DNA of 64,000 nt from Aquimonas sp041395245. Its GTDB lineage: Bacteria; Pseudomonadota; Gammaproteobacteria; Xanthomonadales; Xanthomonadaceae. The position numbers were made by a program, and so were the translations under genes. The stretch spans positions 294,219-358,218 of the forward strand of contig JAWLAY010000005.1 of the NCBI GenBank assembly GCA_041395245.1, in the 5' to 3' direction. A model generated the notes under the pieces. The model worked only from the letters and a program-made list of their open reading frames with translations. It was not told where the DNA came from and did no database searches. Of this stretch, positions 42,012-49,806 are shown piece after piece (within the stretch, counting starts at the first letter, position 1; each line of letters opens with the position of its first letter).

Positions 42012-43217
42012 ATGAGCAAGAAAAAGTCCACCCCCATCAAATCCCCCGCTGACGTTGGCAAGTCCCCCCGTGGTGGTGCGCAGAAGCCTTCCGCAGCGCG
42101 AAAAAAGACCGTGGTTGATGTCCCGACGTCATCGGCGTTGCCGCAGGCCTTGGCCGAGGCGCGCGAGCATATCGATTCGATTGACCGGACCATCCAGGAT
42201 CTGATCGCCGAGCGTGCGCGCTGGGCGCACAAGGTCGGACGGGCGAAGGGCCCTCTGAAGGCCGCGGTCGACTACTACCGGCCTGAGCGCGAAGCGCAGG
42301 TACTTAGGCGCGTGGTGGATCGCAACGAAGGCCCGCTGCATGATGAGACGCTGGTCCGCCTTTTTCGCGAAATCATGTCTGCGTGTCTGGCCCAACAGGA
42401 ACCACTGCGAATCGGTTTCCTTGGCCCAGAAGGCACGTTCTCGCAGCAGGCGGTGCACAAGCACTTTGGACACTCGGCGGTGGGTATGCCGCTGTCGAGC
42501 ATCGAGGAAGTGTTCCTCGAGGTCGAGAACAAAAATGCCGACTTCGGTGTGGTGCCGGTCGAAAACTCCGGTCAAGGCACGATCCAGTCGACCCTGGACA
42601 TGTTTCTGACATCGAAGTTGAAGATCTGCGGTGAAGTGGAGCTGCGCGTGCATCAGCATCTGCTGTCGCGCTCGGGTCGCTTGGAAGACATTGAGCGCGT
42701 GTATTCGCACCCTCAGTCGCTGGGACAGTGCAAGACCTGGCTGCGGCAGTATCTGCCCAAAGTCGAAAAGGTTCCGGTGTCCAGCAATGCCGAAGCGGCA
42801 CGGCGCGCACGAACGGCGGACGATGCGGCGGCCATTGCGGGCGAATCTGCCGCCCACGTGTACGGTCTGAAAATTGTCGCGGGGCCAATCGAGGATCGCC
42901 CCGACAACACCACGCGTTTCCTGGTGATCGGACGGGAATTGTTCCCACCGTCGGGGCATGATCGCACCTCACTGCTGGTGTTCGTGCGCGATCAGCCGGG
43001 TGCGCTCTACAACGTGCTCAGTCCGCTGGCGCGGCATGGCGTCAGCATGAACCGTATCGAGTCCCGACCCTCGCATGAGGGTAAGTGGCAATACGCGTTC
43101 TTCATCGATATCGCGGGCCATGTCGATGATGAACCGGTGCGCGCTGCATTGGGTGAACTGGGTGAATTTGCCTCACAGGTTCGGGTGCTGGGAAGTTATC
43201 CGGTGGCGGTGCTGTGA
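42012..43217 (+). CDS. pheA: bifunctional chorismate mutase/prephenate dehydratase (P-protein)
   Basis: PheA converts chorismate to prephenate and then to phenylpyruvate. The 401-residue protein has a lysine-rich N-terminal extension of about 40 residues (KKKSTPIKSPADVGKSP), then an AroQ chorismate mutase domain (about 45-125). A prephenate dehydratase domain follows (from about 135, GPEGTFSQQAV, with TTRFLVIG), and a C-terminal ACT domain with IESRP, the usual Phe feedback site. The lysine-rich leader is longer than in most P-proteins. The ATG at 42012 is preferred. It overlaps aroA by 4 bases (GTGA). Confidence 0.96.
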   Translation: MSKKKSTPIKSPADVGKSPRGGAQKPSAARKKTVVDVPTSSALPQALAEAREHIDSIDRTIQDLIAERARWAHKVGRAKGPLKAAVDYYRPEREAQVLRRVVDRNEGPLHDETLVRLFREIMSACLAQQEPLRIGFLGPEGTFSQQAVHKHFGHSAVGMPLSSIEEVFLEVENKNADFGVVPVENSGQGTIQSTLDMFLTSKLKICGEVELRVHQHLLSRSGRLEDIERVYSHPQSLGQCKTWLRQYLPKVEKVPVSSNAEAARRARTADDAAAIAGESAAHVYGLKIVAGPIEDRPDNTTRFLVIGRELFPPSGHDRTSLLVFVRDQPGALYNVLSPLARHGVSMNRIESRPSHEGKWQYAFFIDIAGHVDDEPVRAALGELGEFASQVRVLGSYPVAVL

Positions 43218-44530
43218 GTTCAGCCAATACGTTCATTTGCGGCAAGGCCGCTGGACCCTTGCGTGGCCAGCTGCGCGTGCCGGGTGACAAGTCGGTCTCT
43301 CATCGGGCCATCATGCTGGCTGCGCTGGCGGACGGTGAGTCGCGTATTGACGGCTTTCTCGAGGGCGAGGACACACGCGCTACGGCCCGTGCGTTTGCCT
43401 CGATGGGCGTACGGATCGAACAACCGGAAGACTGTGTGCGTGTGGTTCATGGCGTCGGCATGCGCGGCCTGCGCGCGCCGCATCAACCGATTGACTGCGG
43501 CAATGCCGGTACTGGGATGCGCCTGCTTTGCGGCTTGCTTTCGGCGCAGGGCTTTGATTCGGTGCTCGTGGGCGACGAGTCCTTGAGCAAACGGCCGATG
43601 TTGCGTGTGGTCGAGCCGTTGCGACAGATGGGCGCGTCAATCGATACCGCATCCAATGGATGGCCGCCAATCCGTGTTCGGGGAGGACAGGCCCTGCATG
43701 GCATCCACTATGCGCTTCCCGTGGCGAGTGCGCAGGTGAAGTCGGCGCTTCTGCTGGCTGGAATGTATGCGGATGGCGAGACCGTGGTGCTTGAGCCGCA
43801 TCCAACCCGCGATTACACCGAAAGCATGCTCTCCGCCTTCGGCTTGCAGATCGAGTACCGCCCCGGGATGGCGCGACTTGTTGGCGGGCAATCGCTGCGC
43901 GCGACCCAGATCAAGGTTCCCGCCGATTTTTCGTCCGCCGCATTCTTCATCACGGCGGCATGCCTCGTTCCCGGTTCGGACCTGACGCTGGACGGTGTGG
44001 GCATCAATCCTCGACGCACGGGATTGCTGCACGCCTTGCGCCTCATGGGGGCAAATATCGAGCTGTCGAACGAGCGGATCAGCGGTGGCGAGCGGGTCGC
44101 GGATATCCGCGTCCGCGCAGCGCGCTTGCATGGGGCGGACATTCCCGAATCCATCGTCCCCGACATGATCGACGAGTTTCCCGCCTTGTTTGCGGCTGCC
44201 GCCTCTGCGGAGGGTCTCACGCGCGTGAGCGGTGCTGCGGAGTTGCGGGTGAAGGAGTCTGACCGCCTCGCATCGATGTCGAGTGGCTTGCGTTCGGCGG
44301 GCATTGCCGTTGAAGAAACGCCGGACGGCGCCGCGATTCGCGGTGGTGTATTGCAATCCGCGTTGATCGAGAGTCACGGCGACCATCGCATATCGATGGC
44401 TTTCGCTGTTGCGGCGCAGGTTGCTGCAGGGGAAATCAGGATTCAGGACTGCGCCAACGTGGCCACGTCCTTCCCGGACTTCGACCGCCTTGCTCAGGCA
44501 ACAGGCATGAACATCCAGGTTCGCGATTGA
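43214..44530 (+). CDS. aroA: 3-phosphoshikimate 1-carboxyvinyltransferase (EPSP synthase)
   Basis: AroA transfers the enolpyruvyl group to shikimate-3-phosphate, the step before AroC. The 438-residue protein has GDKSVSHRAIM near the N terminus, DCGNAGTGMRLL, the LKVKESDR-like RVKESDRLASM, and GDHRISMAFAV. Gly96 and neighbouring glyphosate-site residues (GNAGTGMR) are of the ordinary type. The GTG start at 43214 is coupled to the pheA stop. Between pheA and aroA there is no hisC or tyrA, which occur in this position in Pseudomonas. Confidence 0.96.
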   Translation: MSSANTFICGKAAGPLRGQLRVPGDKSVSHRAIMLAALADGESRIDGFLEGEDTRATARAFASMGVRIEQPEDCVRVVHGVGMRGLRAPHQPIDCGNAGTGMRLLCGLLSAQGFDSVLVGDESLSKRPMLRVVEPLRQMGASIDTASNGWPPIRVRGGQALHGIHYALPVASAQVKSALLLAGMYADGETVVLEPHPTRDYTESMLSAFGLQIEYRPGMARLVGGQSLRATQIKVPADFSSAAFFITAACLVPGSDLTLDGVGINPRRTGLLHALRLMGANIELSNERISGGERVADIRVRAARLHGADIPESIVPDMIDEFPALFAAAASAEGLTRVSGAAELRVKESDRLASMSSGLRSAGIAVEETPDGAAIRGGVLQSALIESHGDHRISMAFAVAAQVAAGEIRIQDCANVATSFPDFDRLAQATGMNIQVRD

Positions 44531-44576
44531 TCAAAGTCGGTTCGGCACTGCACGGGTTCACTGCTAAACTGTGCGG

Positions 44577-45266
44577 ATGACTGTTGACGACCAATTGGCA
44601 CCGGTGCTCACGATTGATGGCCCTTCCGGATCTGGCAAGGGGACCGTGGCACGCGCGGTCGCACACAAGCTGGGCTGGCATTTTCTTGACTCCGGCGCAC
44701 TTTACCGTGCGGTAGGGTTGTCGGCTGGCTGGGCGGATCTGGATTTTTCCGATGCCGAGGCACTGGCACGATGTGCTGCGGAAACCCAGGTCGAGTTCAG
44801 GTCCGGCTGTATTGGGGACGAGCCACGTGTGCTCGTTAACGGCGTCGACGTGACAGATGAGTTGCGTACCGAAACCGCCGGTGCGGCCGCGTCTGCCATC
44901 GCGGCCATTCCCGCGGTGAGAGAAGCCTTGTTCGCAAAGCAAAGGGCCTTTCGCGTTGCGCCCGGTCTGGTTGCGGACGGACGAGATATGGGGACGGTGA
45001 TTTTCCCTGACGCCCAATACAAGGTTTTCCTTACCGCCAGTGCTGAGGAACGCGCGTCCAGGCGTCATAAGCAGTTGAGCGAAAAGGGACTTGCGGTTAA
45101 CATTGACGGTCTGTTGCGTGAAATTCGCGCCCGCGATGCGCGCGATGCGGAGCGGACCGTGGCGCCGCTTCGGCCGGCCAAGGAAGCGCTTCTGCTCGAT
45201 TCGACCGGCGTTTCGATCGACGAGGTGGTTGAGCGCGTGCTTGGCTTGGCGACCGCGAAGCCCTGA
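44577..45266 (+). CDS. cmk: (d)CMP kinase
   Basis: Cmk phosphorylates CMP and dCMP to the diphosphates. The 229-residue protein has the P loop GPSGSGKGTVAR (about 15-26), LDSGALYRAVGL, the DGRDMGTVIFPDA segment and a C-terminal lid with ARDARDAERTVAPL. The start used is the ATG at 44577; a GTG two codons upstream is in frame. It lies between aroA and rpsA, as in many gammaproteobacteria, and is followed by a terminator ahead of rpsA. Confidence 0.95.
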   Translation: MTVDDQLAPVLTIDGPSGSGKGTVARAVAHKLGWHFLDSGALYRAVGLSAGWADLDFSDAEALARCAAETQVEFRSGCIGDEPRVLVNGVDVTDELRTETAGAAASAIAAIPAVREALFAKQRAFRVAPGLVADGRDMGTVIFPDAQYKVFLTASAEERASRRHKQLSEKGLAVNIDGLLREIRARDARDAERTVAPLRPAKEALLLDSTGVSIDEVVERVLGLATAKP

Positions 45267-45366
45267 AATCCGCTCAGGGTTTCAGGCTGGCCCAATCGTT
45301 TCAAAGAGGCTGCGCGTGCGCGCCTCATAGCGTTTGCGTCGTGAATCCTCACGCCGCGAGCAAGGC

Positions 45367-45392
45367 CCTGCCGATGGATATGGCAGGTTTTT
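45367..45392 (+). terminator. terminator or attenuator between cmk and rpsA
   Basis: CCTGCC (45367-45372) pairs with GGCAGG (45382-45387) across a 9-base loop and is followed directly by five Ts. It lies about 100 bases past the cmk stop and 79 bases ahead of rpsA. It could separate the metabolic genes from the highly expressed S1 gene or act as an attenuator. Confidence 0.7.
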
Positions 45393-45395
45393 CAT

Positions 45396-45416
45396 TGGTG
45401 CCATTCGATGGCACCA
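45396..45416 (+). promoter_or_regulatory. leader hairpin ahead of rpsA
   Basis: TGGTGCCAT (45396-45404) pairs perfectly with ATGGCACCA (45408-45416) around a TCG loop. It lies in the rpsA leader, 54 bases before the start codon. The rpsA start lacks a good Shine-Dalgarno sequence. In E. coli the rpsA leader folds into hairpins used for S1 autoregulation, so this may be the local equivalent; that is inference. Confidence 0.45.
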
Positions 45417-45470
45417 CACAGAAGGTGGGCCGCTACGGTGGTCCGTGTGTTCAACCTGGAACTCAATCCA

Positions 45471-47144
45471 ATGACCGAAAGTTTTGCTGAACTGTTCGAG
45501 CAGAGCGAAAAGCTCTCCAAGCTCAAGCCTGGCGCCATCGTGCTCGGCGTCATCGTCGAAATTCGCTCCGATGTGGTGGTGATCAATGCCGGACTGAAAT
45601 CCGAAGGCATCGTGCCGCTTGAGCAGTTCAAGAACGACGACGGCACCTATTCCATTTCCGTGGGTGATGAGGTCAAGGTCGCACTCGATTCGCTCGAGAA
45701 TGGCTTTGGCGAAACCGTACTCTCGCGCGAGAAAGCCAAGCGCTCTCTGGTGTGGGACGAACTCGAAGAAGCCCTGGAAGCCAACGCCACGATCACTGGC
45801 CGCATCAGCGGCAAGGTCAAGGGCGGTTTCACTGTCGATATCAAGGACGTCCGCGCGTTCCTTCCTGGTTCGCTGGTTGATGTGCGTCCGGTGCGTGATC
45901 CGATCTATCTCGAAGGCAAGGACGTCGAGTTCAAGATCATCAAGCTTGATCGCAAGCGTAACAATGTCGTCGTTTCCCGCCGTGCGGTGGTCGAGAGCGA
46001 GCACTCGGAAGAGCGCGAGCAGATGCTCGACCGCCTGCAGGAAGGCGCAGTGGTCAAGGGTACGGTCAAGAACCTCACCGATTACGGCGCGTTCGTGGAC
46101 TTGGGCGGCATCGACGGCCTGCTGCACATCACCGACATGGCGTGGAAGCGCGTACGTCATCCGTCCGAAGTGGTCAACGTTGGCGACGAGCTCGACGTTC
46201 GCGTGCTGAAGTTCGACCGCGAGCGCAATCGTGTCTCGCTGGGCCTGAAGCAGCTGGGCGAAGATCCGTGGGACAACATTGCTCGCCGCTATCCGGCTGG
46301 CTCGCGCATCGTCGGCAAGGTCAGCAACGTCACCGATTACGGTTGTTTCGTTGAGATCGAAGCCGGCGTCGAAGGCTTGGTCCACGTATCCGAGATGGAT
46401 TGGACCAACAAGAACGTCAACCCGGGCAAGATGGTCCAGGTGGGCGACGAAGCCGAAGTCATGGTGCTGGATGTCGACGAAGAGCGTCGCCGCATTTCCT
46501 TGGGCATGAAGCAGTGCACATCGAATCCGTGGGAAGCATTCGCTGCCATGCACAAGAAGGGCGACAAGGTGTCGGGTCAGATCAAGTCGATCACCGATTT
46601 CGGCATCTTCATCGGTCTGGATGGCGGTATCGACGGTCTGGTGCACCTGTCCGACATTTCCTGGAATGCCACAGGCGAAGACATCGTCCGCAACTTCAAG
46701 AAGGGTGAAAACCTGGAAGCGGTTGTGTTGGCGGTTGATCCGGAACGTGAACGCATCTCGCTGGGCATCAAGCAGCTCGAACAGGATCCGTTTGGCCAGT
46801 ACATGGCCGCCAATCCGAAGGGCAGCATCCTTACCGGGACGGTGCGTGAAGTTGACGCCCGTGGTGCCACCATCGATCTGGCAGACGGCATCGAGGGTTA
46901 CCTGCGTGCCTCCGACATCGCCAAGGAACGCATCGAAGATGCTACTCAGCATCTGAAGGTGGGTGATTCGGTTGAAGCCAAGTTCATTGGCATGGATCGC
47001 AAGGGGCGTACTCTGCAACTGTCGATTCGCGCCAAGGAAGAGGCCGATCTGCAGGACGTGCTGGACGAGTACCAGAGCGCCTCCGGTGGTACGACCAAGC
47101 TCGGCGCGCTGCTGCGTGAGCAAATGAGCGGCAAGTCGGAGTAA
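45471..47144 (+). CDS. rpsA: 30S ribosomal protein S1
   Basis: S1 binds mRNA and supports translation initiation on structured or weak-SD messages. The 557-residue protein is the six-S1-domain type, the same length as in E. coli (557). S1 repeats are visible by their recurring motifs, for example GAIVLGVIVEIRSDVVVI, GTVKNLTDYGAFVDLGGIDG, GKVSNVTDYGCFVEIEAGVEG and GQIKSITDFGIFIGLDGGIDG. Start at ATG 45471 (MTESFAELFEQSE); the upstream in-frame extension is leader. A strong terminator follows. Confidence 0.98.
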   Translation: MTESFAELFEQSEKLSKLKPGAIVLGVIVEIRSDVVVINAGLKSEGIVPLEQFKNDDGTYSISVGDEVKVALDSLENGFGETVLSREKAKRSLVWDELEEALEANATITGRISGKVKGGFTVDIKDVRAFLPGSLVDVRPVRDPIYLEGKDVEFKIIKLDRKRNNVVVSRRAVVESEHSEEREQMLDRLQEGAVVKGTVKNLTDYGAFVDLGGIDGLLHITDMAWKRVRHPSEVVNVGDELDVRVLKFDRERNRVSLGLKQLGEDPWDNIARRYPAGSRIVGKVSNVTDYGCFVEIEAGVEGLVHVSEMDWTNKNVNPGKMVQVGDEAEVMVLDVDEERRRISLGMKQCTSNPWEAFAAMHKKGDKVSGQIKSITDFGIFIGLDGGIDGLVHLSDISWNATGEDIVRNFKKGENLEAVVLAVDPERERISLGIKQLEQDPFGQYMAANPKGSILTGTVREVDARGATIDLADGIEGYLRASDIAKERIEDATQHLKVGDSVEAKFIGMDRKGRTLQLSIRAKEEADLQDVLDEYQSASGGTTKLGALLREQMSGKSE

Positions 47145-47153
47145 TCCGTTCGT

Positions 47154-47189
47154 GACCACCGGTGCACTGCGCGCCGGTGGTCATTTTTT
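47154..47189 (+). terminator. rho-independent terminator after rpsA
   Basis: GACCACCGGTGC (47154-47165) and GCGCCGGTGGTC (47171-47182) form a 12-bp stem with one wobble and a 5-base loop, followed by A and six Ts. It is placed 9 bases after the rpsA stop codon. Confidence 0.92.
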
Positions 47190-47245
47190 GCGATGCGCGG
47201 GCAAATAGGTCTGCACAGCGCAGGATTCAATTAGATCAAACAATC

Positions 47246-47545
47246 ATGACCAAGTCTGAACTCATTGAACTGTTGGCACGCAAGCAAGCCCACCTCAAGG
47301 CCGAGGACGTGGACTTGGCGGTGAAGTCAGTCCTTGAGCAGATGAGTTCCGCTTTGGCGGGCGGAGACCGCATCGAGATTCGCGGATTTGGCAGTTTTTC
47401 CCTGCACTTCCGGCCCGCGCGGGTGGGTCGCAATCCCAAGACCGGTGATTCGGTCACTCTTTCCGGCAAGTATGTGCCGCACTTCAAACCCGGCAAGGAA
47501 CTCCGCGAGCGCGTCAACCTAGTTGACTCGCCGGAATTTTCCTGA
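47246..47545 (+). CDS. ihfB: integration host factor subunit beta
   Basis: IHF is a heterodimeric DNA-bending protein. The 99-residue beta subunit starts MTKSELIELLARKQAHL, has the beta-ribbon arm segment GRNPKTGDSV with the intercalating proline, and GFGSFSLHFRPARVG; these fit IhfB better than HU or IhfA. The ATG at 47246 gives the standard length. It follows rpsA, as in E. coli, but after a terminator, so it probably has its own promoter in the 100-base gap. Confidence 0.95.
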   Translation: MTKSELIELLARKQAHLKAEDVDLAVKSVLEQMSSALAGGDRIEIRGFGSFSLHFRPARVGRNPKTGDSVTLSGKYVPHFKPGKELRERVNLVDSPEFS

Positions 47546-47560
47546 AGCAGGACAATGACC

Positions 47561-47590
47561 ATCGTCGATAGGCGATAAGCGATCGACGAT
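47561..47590. repeat. inverted repeat between ihfB and lapB
   Basis: ATCGTCGAT (47561-47569) and ATCGACGAT (47582-47590) are perfect complements with a 12-base loop. There is no T run. It could be a weak terminator, an mRNA-stabilising hairpin, or a protein-binding site ahead of lapB. The usual lapA gene is absent from this 71-base gap. Confidence 0.4.
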
Positions 47591-47616
47591 CTCCTGGCGT
47601 TTGCTGAGGAAACCCT

Positions 47617-48801
47617 GTGGAAGAACTGAGCCTGCTGTTCCTGTTGCTACCCGTGGCCGCGCTTTCCGGGTGGTGGACAGGTCGACGAACGGCCTTGCGC
47701 AGCGGTGGCCGCCGCATGACGCGTCTGTCTAGTAGCTACTTCCGTGGTCTGAATTACCTCCTGAACGAGCAGCCGGATAAGGCCATCGAAGTCTTCCTGC
47801 AGATCGCCGATATCGACCGCGATACGGTCGAAACGCATTTTGCGCTGGGCAATCTGTTCCGTCGTCGCGGGGAAGTCGAGCGCGCCATACGGATTCATCA
47901 AAACCTGATTGAGCGAACCAGCCTGAGTGATGAGCACCGGACTCTTGCGCTGCTGGAGCTTGGCGAAGACTACATGCGGGCGGGGTTGTTGGATCGCGCC
48001 GAAATCCTGTTTTCCGACCTGGTCAAGGAAGGGACACTGGCACCGAAGGCCCTGCGTCATCTGATCTCCATTTATCAGCAGGAGCGCGACTGGGAAAAGG
48101 CCATCGAACACGCGAACAAACTTGAGCGCGCGACGGGCGAGCCCATGGGGCGGCTAATCGCCCAGTTCGAGTGCGAGTTGGCCGAGTTGCAGTGCGCAAG
48201 CGGCGACCTTGATGCGGCGAGGAAGCATCTGAGAAACGCCTACGCCAACGAGGCCAACTCGGTTCGTGCGGGCTTGATCGAAGCGCGGCTCGCGGCGGCG
48301 CGCGGTGATGCCTTGCTGGCCATGCGCTCGTTCGAACGCGTGGCGCGGCACGATCCCGATATCCTCATCGAAGTCATGCGTCCGCTGCTGGATCTCTACG
48401 CGAGCCTTGGCGAACGCCAGCGGGCGCACGATTTCCTTCGTGAAATGATCGACCGCTACGCCGGTGTGGCGCCACTGCTGGCTAAATCACGACTGATCCA
48501 GCAGGAGCAAGGCGCGGTGGCAGCGGGTGAGTTCCTGATGAGCGAGTTGCTGGAGCGTCCCTCCATCAAGGGGCAAAGCGCGCTGATTGCCTTGTGCATG
48601 AGCAACGAGGGTGCTGTAACGCCCGAGCATGCCCATCGTCTGTTGACTGGGCTCGGTCAGATCAATCAGCGACTGGTCTCCAGTGCACCGACCTACCGTT
48701 GCAACCGTTGTGGCTTTGGGGCACGCGCTCATCATTGGCAATGCCCCAGTTGCAAGAGCTGGGCAAGCATTAAGCCGATCCATAACGCGGCGGGCGAATA
48801 G
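47617..48801 (+). CDS. lapB: LPS assembly regulator LapB (YciM)
   Basis: LapB is an inner-membrane TPR protein that recruits LpxC for FtsH proteolysis and so limits LPS synthesis. The 394-residue protein has one N-terminal membrane helix (about 4-22), TPR repeats from about residue 35 (SSSYFRGLNYLLNEQPDKAIEVF) to about 340, and a C-terminal rubredoxin-type metal site with Cys362, Cys365, Cys376 and Cys379. It starts at GTG 47617. In E. coli lapA precedes lapB; here there is no lapA. The membrane-glycan genes that follow are on the same strand with little spacing. Confidence 0.95.
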   Translation: MEELSLLFLLLPVAALSGWWTGRRTALRSGGRRMTRLSSSYFRGLNYLLNEQPDKAIEVFLQIADIDRDTVETHFALGNLFRRRGEVERAIRIHQNLIERTSLSDEHRTLALLELGEDYMRAGLLDRAEILFSDLVKEGTLAPKALRHLISIYQQERDWEKAIEHANKLERATGEPMGRLIAQFECELAELQCASGDLDAARKHLRNAYANEANSVRAGLIEARLAAARGDALLAMRSFERVARHDPDILIEVMRPLLDLYASLGERQRAHDFLREMIDRYAGVAPLLAKSRLIQQEQGAVAAGEFLMSELLERPSIKGQSALIALCMSNEGAVTPEHAHRLLTGLGQINQRLVSSAPTYRCNRCGFGARAHHWQCPSCKSWASIKPIHNAAGE

Positions 48802-48804
48802 GCT

Positions 48805-49806
48805 GTGTTGAGCGACGTCTCCGCGCTCGTCATCGTCTTCGGTCTGGCGCTCGCGTTGTCGGGCATTCTGACGATCAGCATCCTCTGGTATGCGCGCCGG
48901 ATGCATCTGCTGGATCAGCCGGGCCGCCGACGCTCGCATAGCGTACCAACGCCGCGAGGCGGAGGCGTCTCATTCGTGCTGGTGCAACTCGGTTTCATTG
49001 CTTGGGCTGTTGCTCAGGGTTTTGCCTGGACAGGGATGTTATTGGGACTCGCAGGTATCGCGGTCGTCGGTTTCGCGGATGACCATCGTCCCATGTCGGC
49101 ATCGGTTCGCCTGTTTGTGCATGTGCTTGGGGCCGCCCTCACGCTGCTGCTTCTTGAGTCGCCGCCTGCGTCGGCAGTCTGGTTCGCGCTGTCGATGCTC
49201 TGGATAGTGGCGATGACCAATGCCTGGAATTTCATGGATGGCATCAATGGCCTCGCCAGCTTCAATGCGATGCTGGGTTTTGTCGCCTACGCGCTGCTGG
49301 CCTTCCTTGATGGTCGCCCTGAGGTAGTGGTCCTCGCGGTGGTGGCCGCGGGTGCCACGACGGGATTCGTGCCGTTCAATTTCCCCAGAGCGAAGATTTT
49401 CATGGGGGATGTTGGCAGTGGCAGTCTTGGATTTTTGCTCGCCGCGATTGCGGTGCTTTTATGGACGGGTGATTCCGCCGGGATCGTGCTCTTGTTCCCG
49501 GTCTTCAGCATGGTGGCGGACGCGGGTTTGACCTTGGCGTCGCGCGTCGGGCGCGGCCGCCGTTGGTATGCTCCGCATCGCGAGCATCTTTATCAATGGC
49601 TGGTGCGCAGCGGCTATTCGCATGCGCAAGTTGTGCTCGGTTTTGTCGCCTTCAATGTACTCATCGTCTTACCCCACATGCTCATTGCCCGGACCTATCC
49701 CGCCTTGTCTATTTTCGCATTGTTCTCGGCCATCGCATTGGCAACGGTCCTGTGGGTTGGTGGCAAACGCTACTGTCTGTCACGTATTCGGTGTTTGAAG
49801 ACATGA
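48805..49806 (+). CDS. undecaprenyl-phosphate glycosyl-1-phosphate transferase (WecA/WbpL/MraY family)
   Basis: This 333-residue polytopic protein has about ten membrane helices and the family motifs FADDHRP (about residues 90-96) and AWNFMDGINGLAS (about 140-152), plus the HREHLYQWLVRSGYSH loop. These enzymes transfer a sugar-1-phosphate from a UDP-sugar to undecaprenyl phosphate, the first step in assembling O-antigen or another surface glycan. Which sugar is used cannot be told. It starts at GTG 48805, 4 bases after lapB, and overlaps the next gene by 4 bases (ATGA). Confidence 0.9.
   Translation: MLSDVSALVIVFGLALALSGILTISILWYARRMHLLDQPGRRRSHSVPTPRGGGVSFVLVQLGFIAWAVAQGFAWTGMLLGLAGIAVVGFADDHRPMSASVRLFVHVLGAALTLLLLESPPASAVWFALSMLWIVAMTNAWNFMDGINGLASFNAMLGFVAYALLAFLDGRPEVVVLAVVAAGATTGFVPFNFPRAKIFMGDVGSGSLGFLLAAIAVLLWTGDSAGIVLLFPVFSMVADAGLTLASRVGRGRRWYAPHREHLYQWLVRSGYSHAQVVLGFVAFNVLIVLPHMLIARTYPALSIFALFSAIALATVLWVGGKRYCLSRIRCLKT

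Noticed and set aside
45282..47159. 625-codon reading frame on the minus strand
   Set aside because: It is antisense to rpsA, is compositionally odd and has no family match; rpsA is certain.
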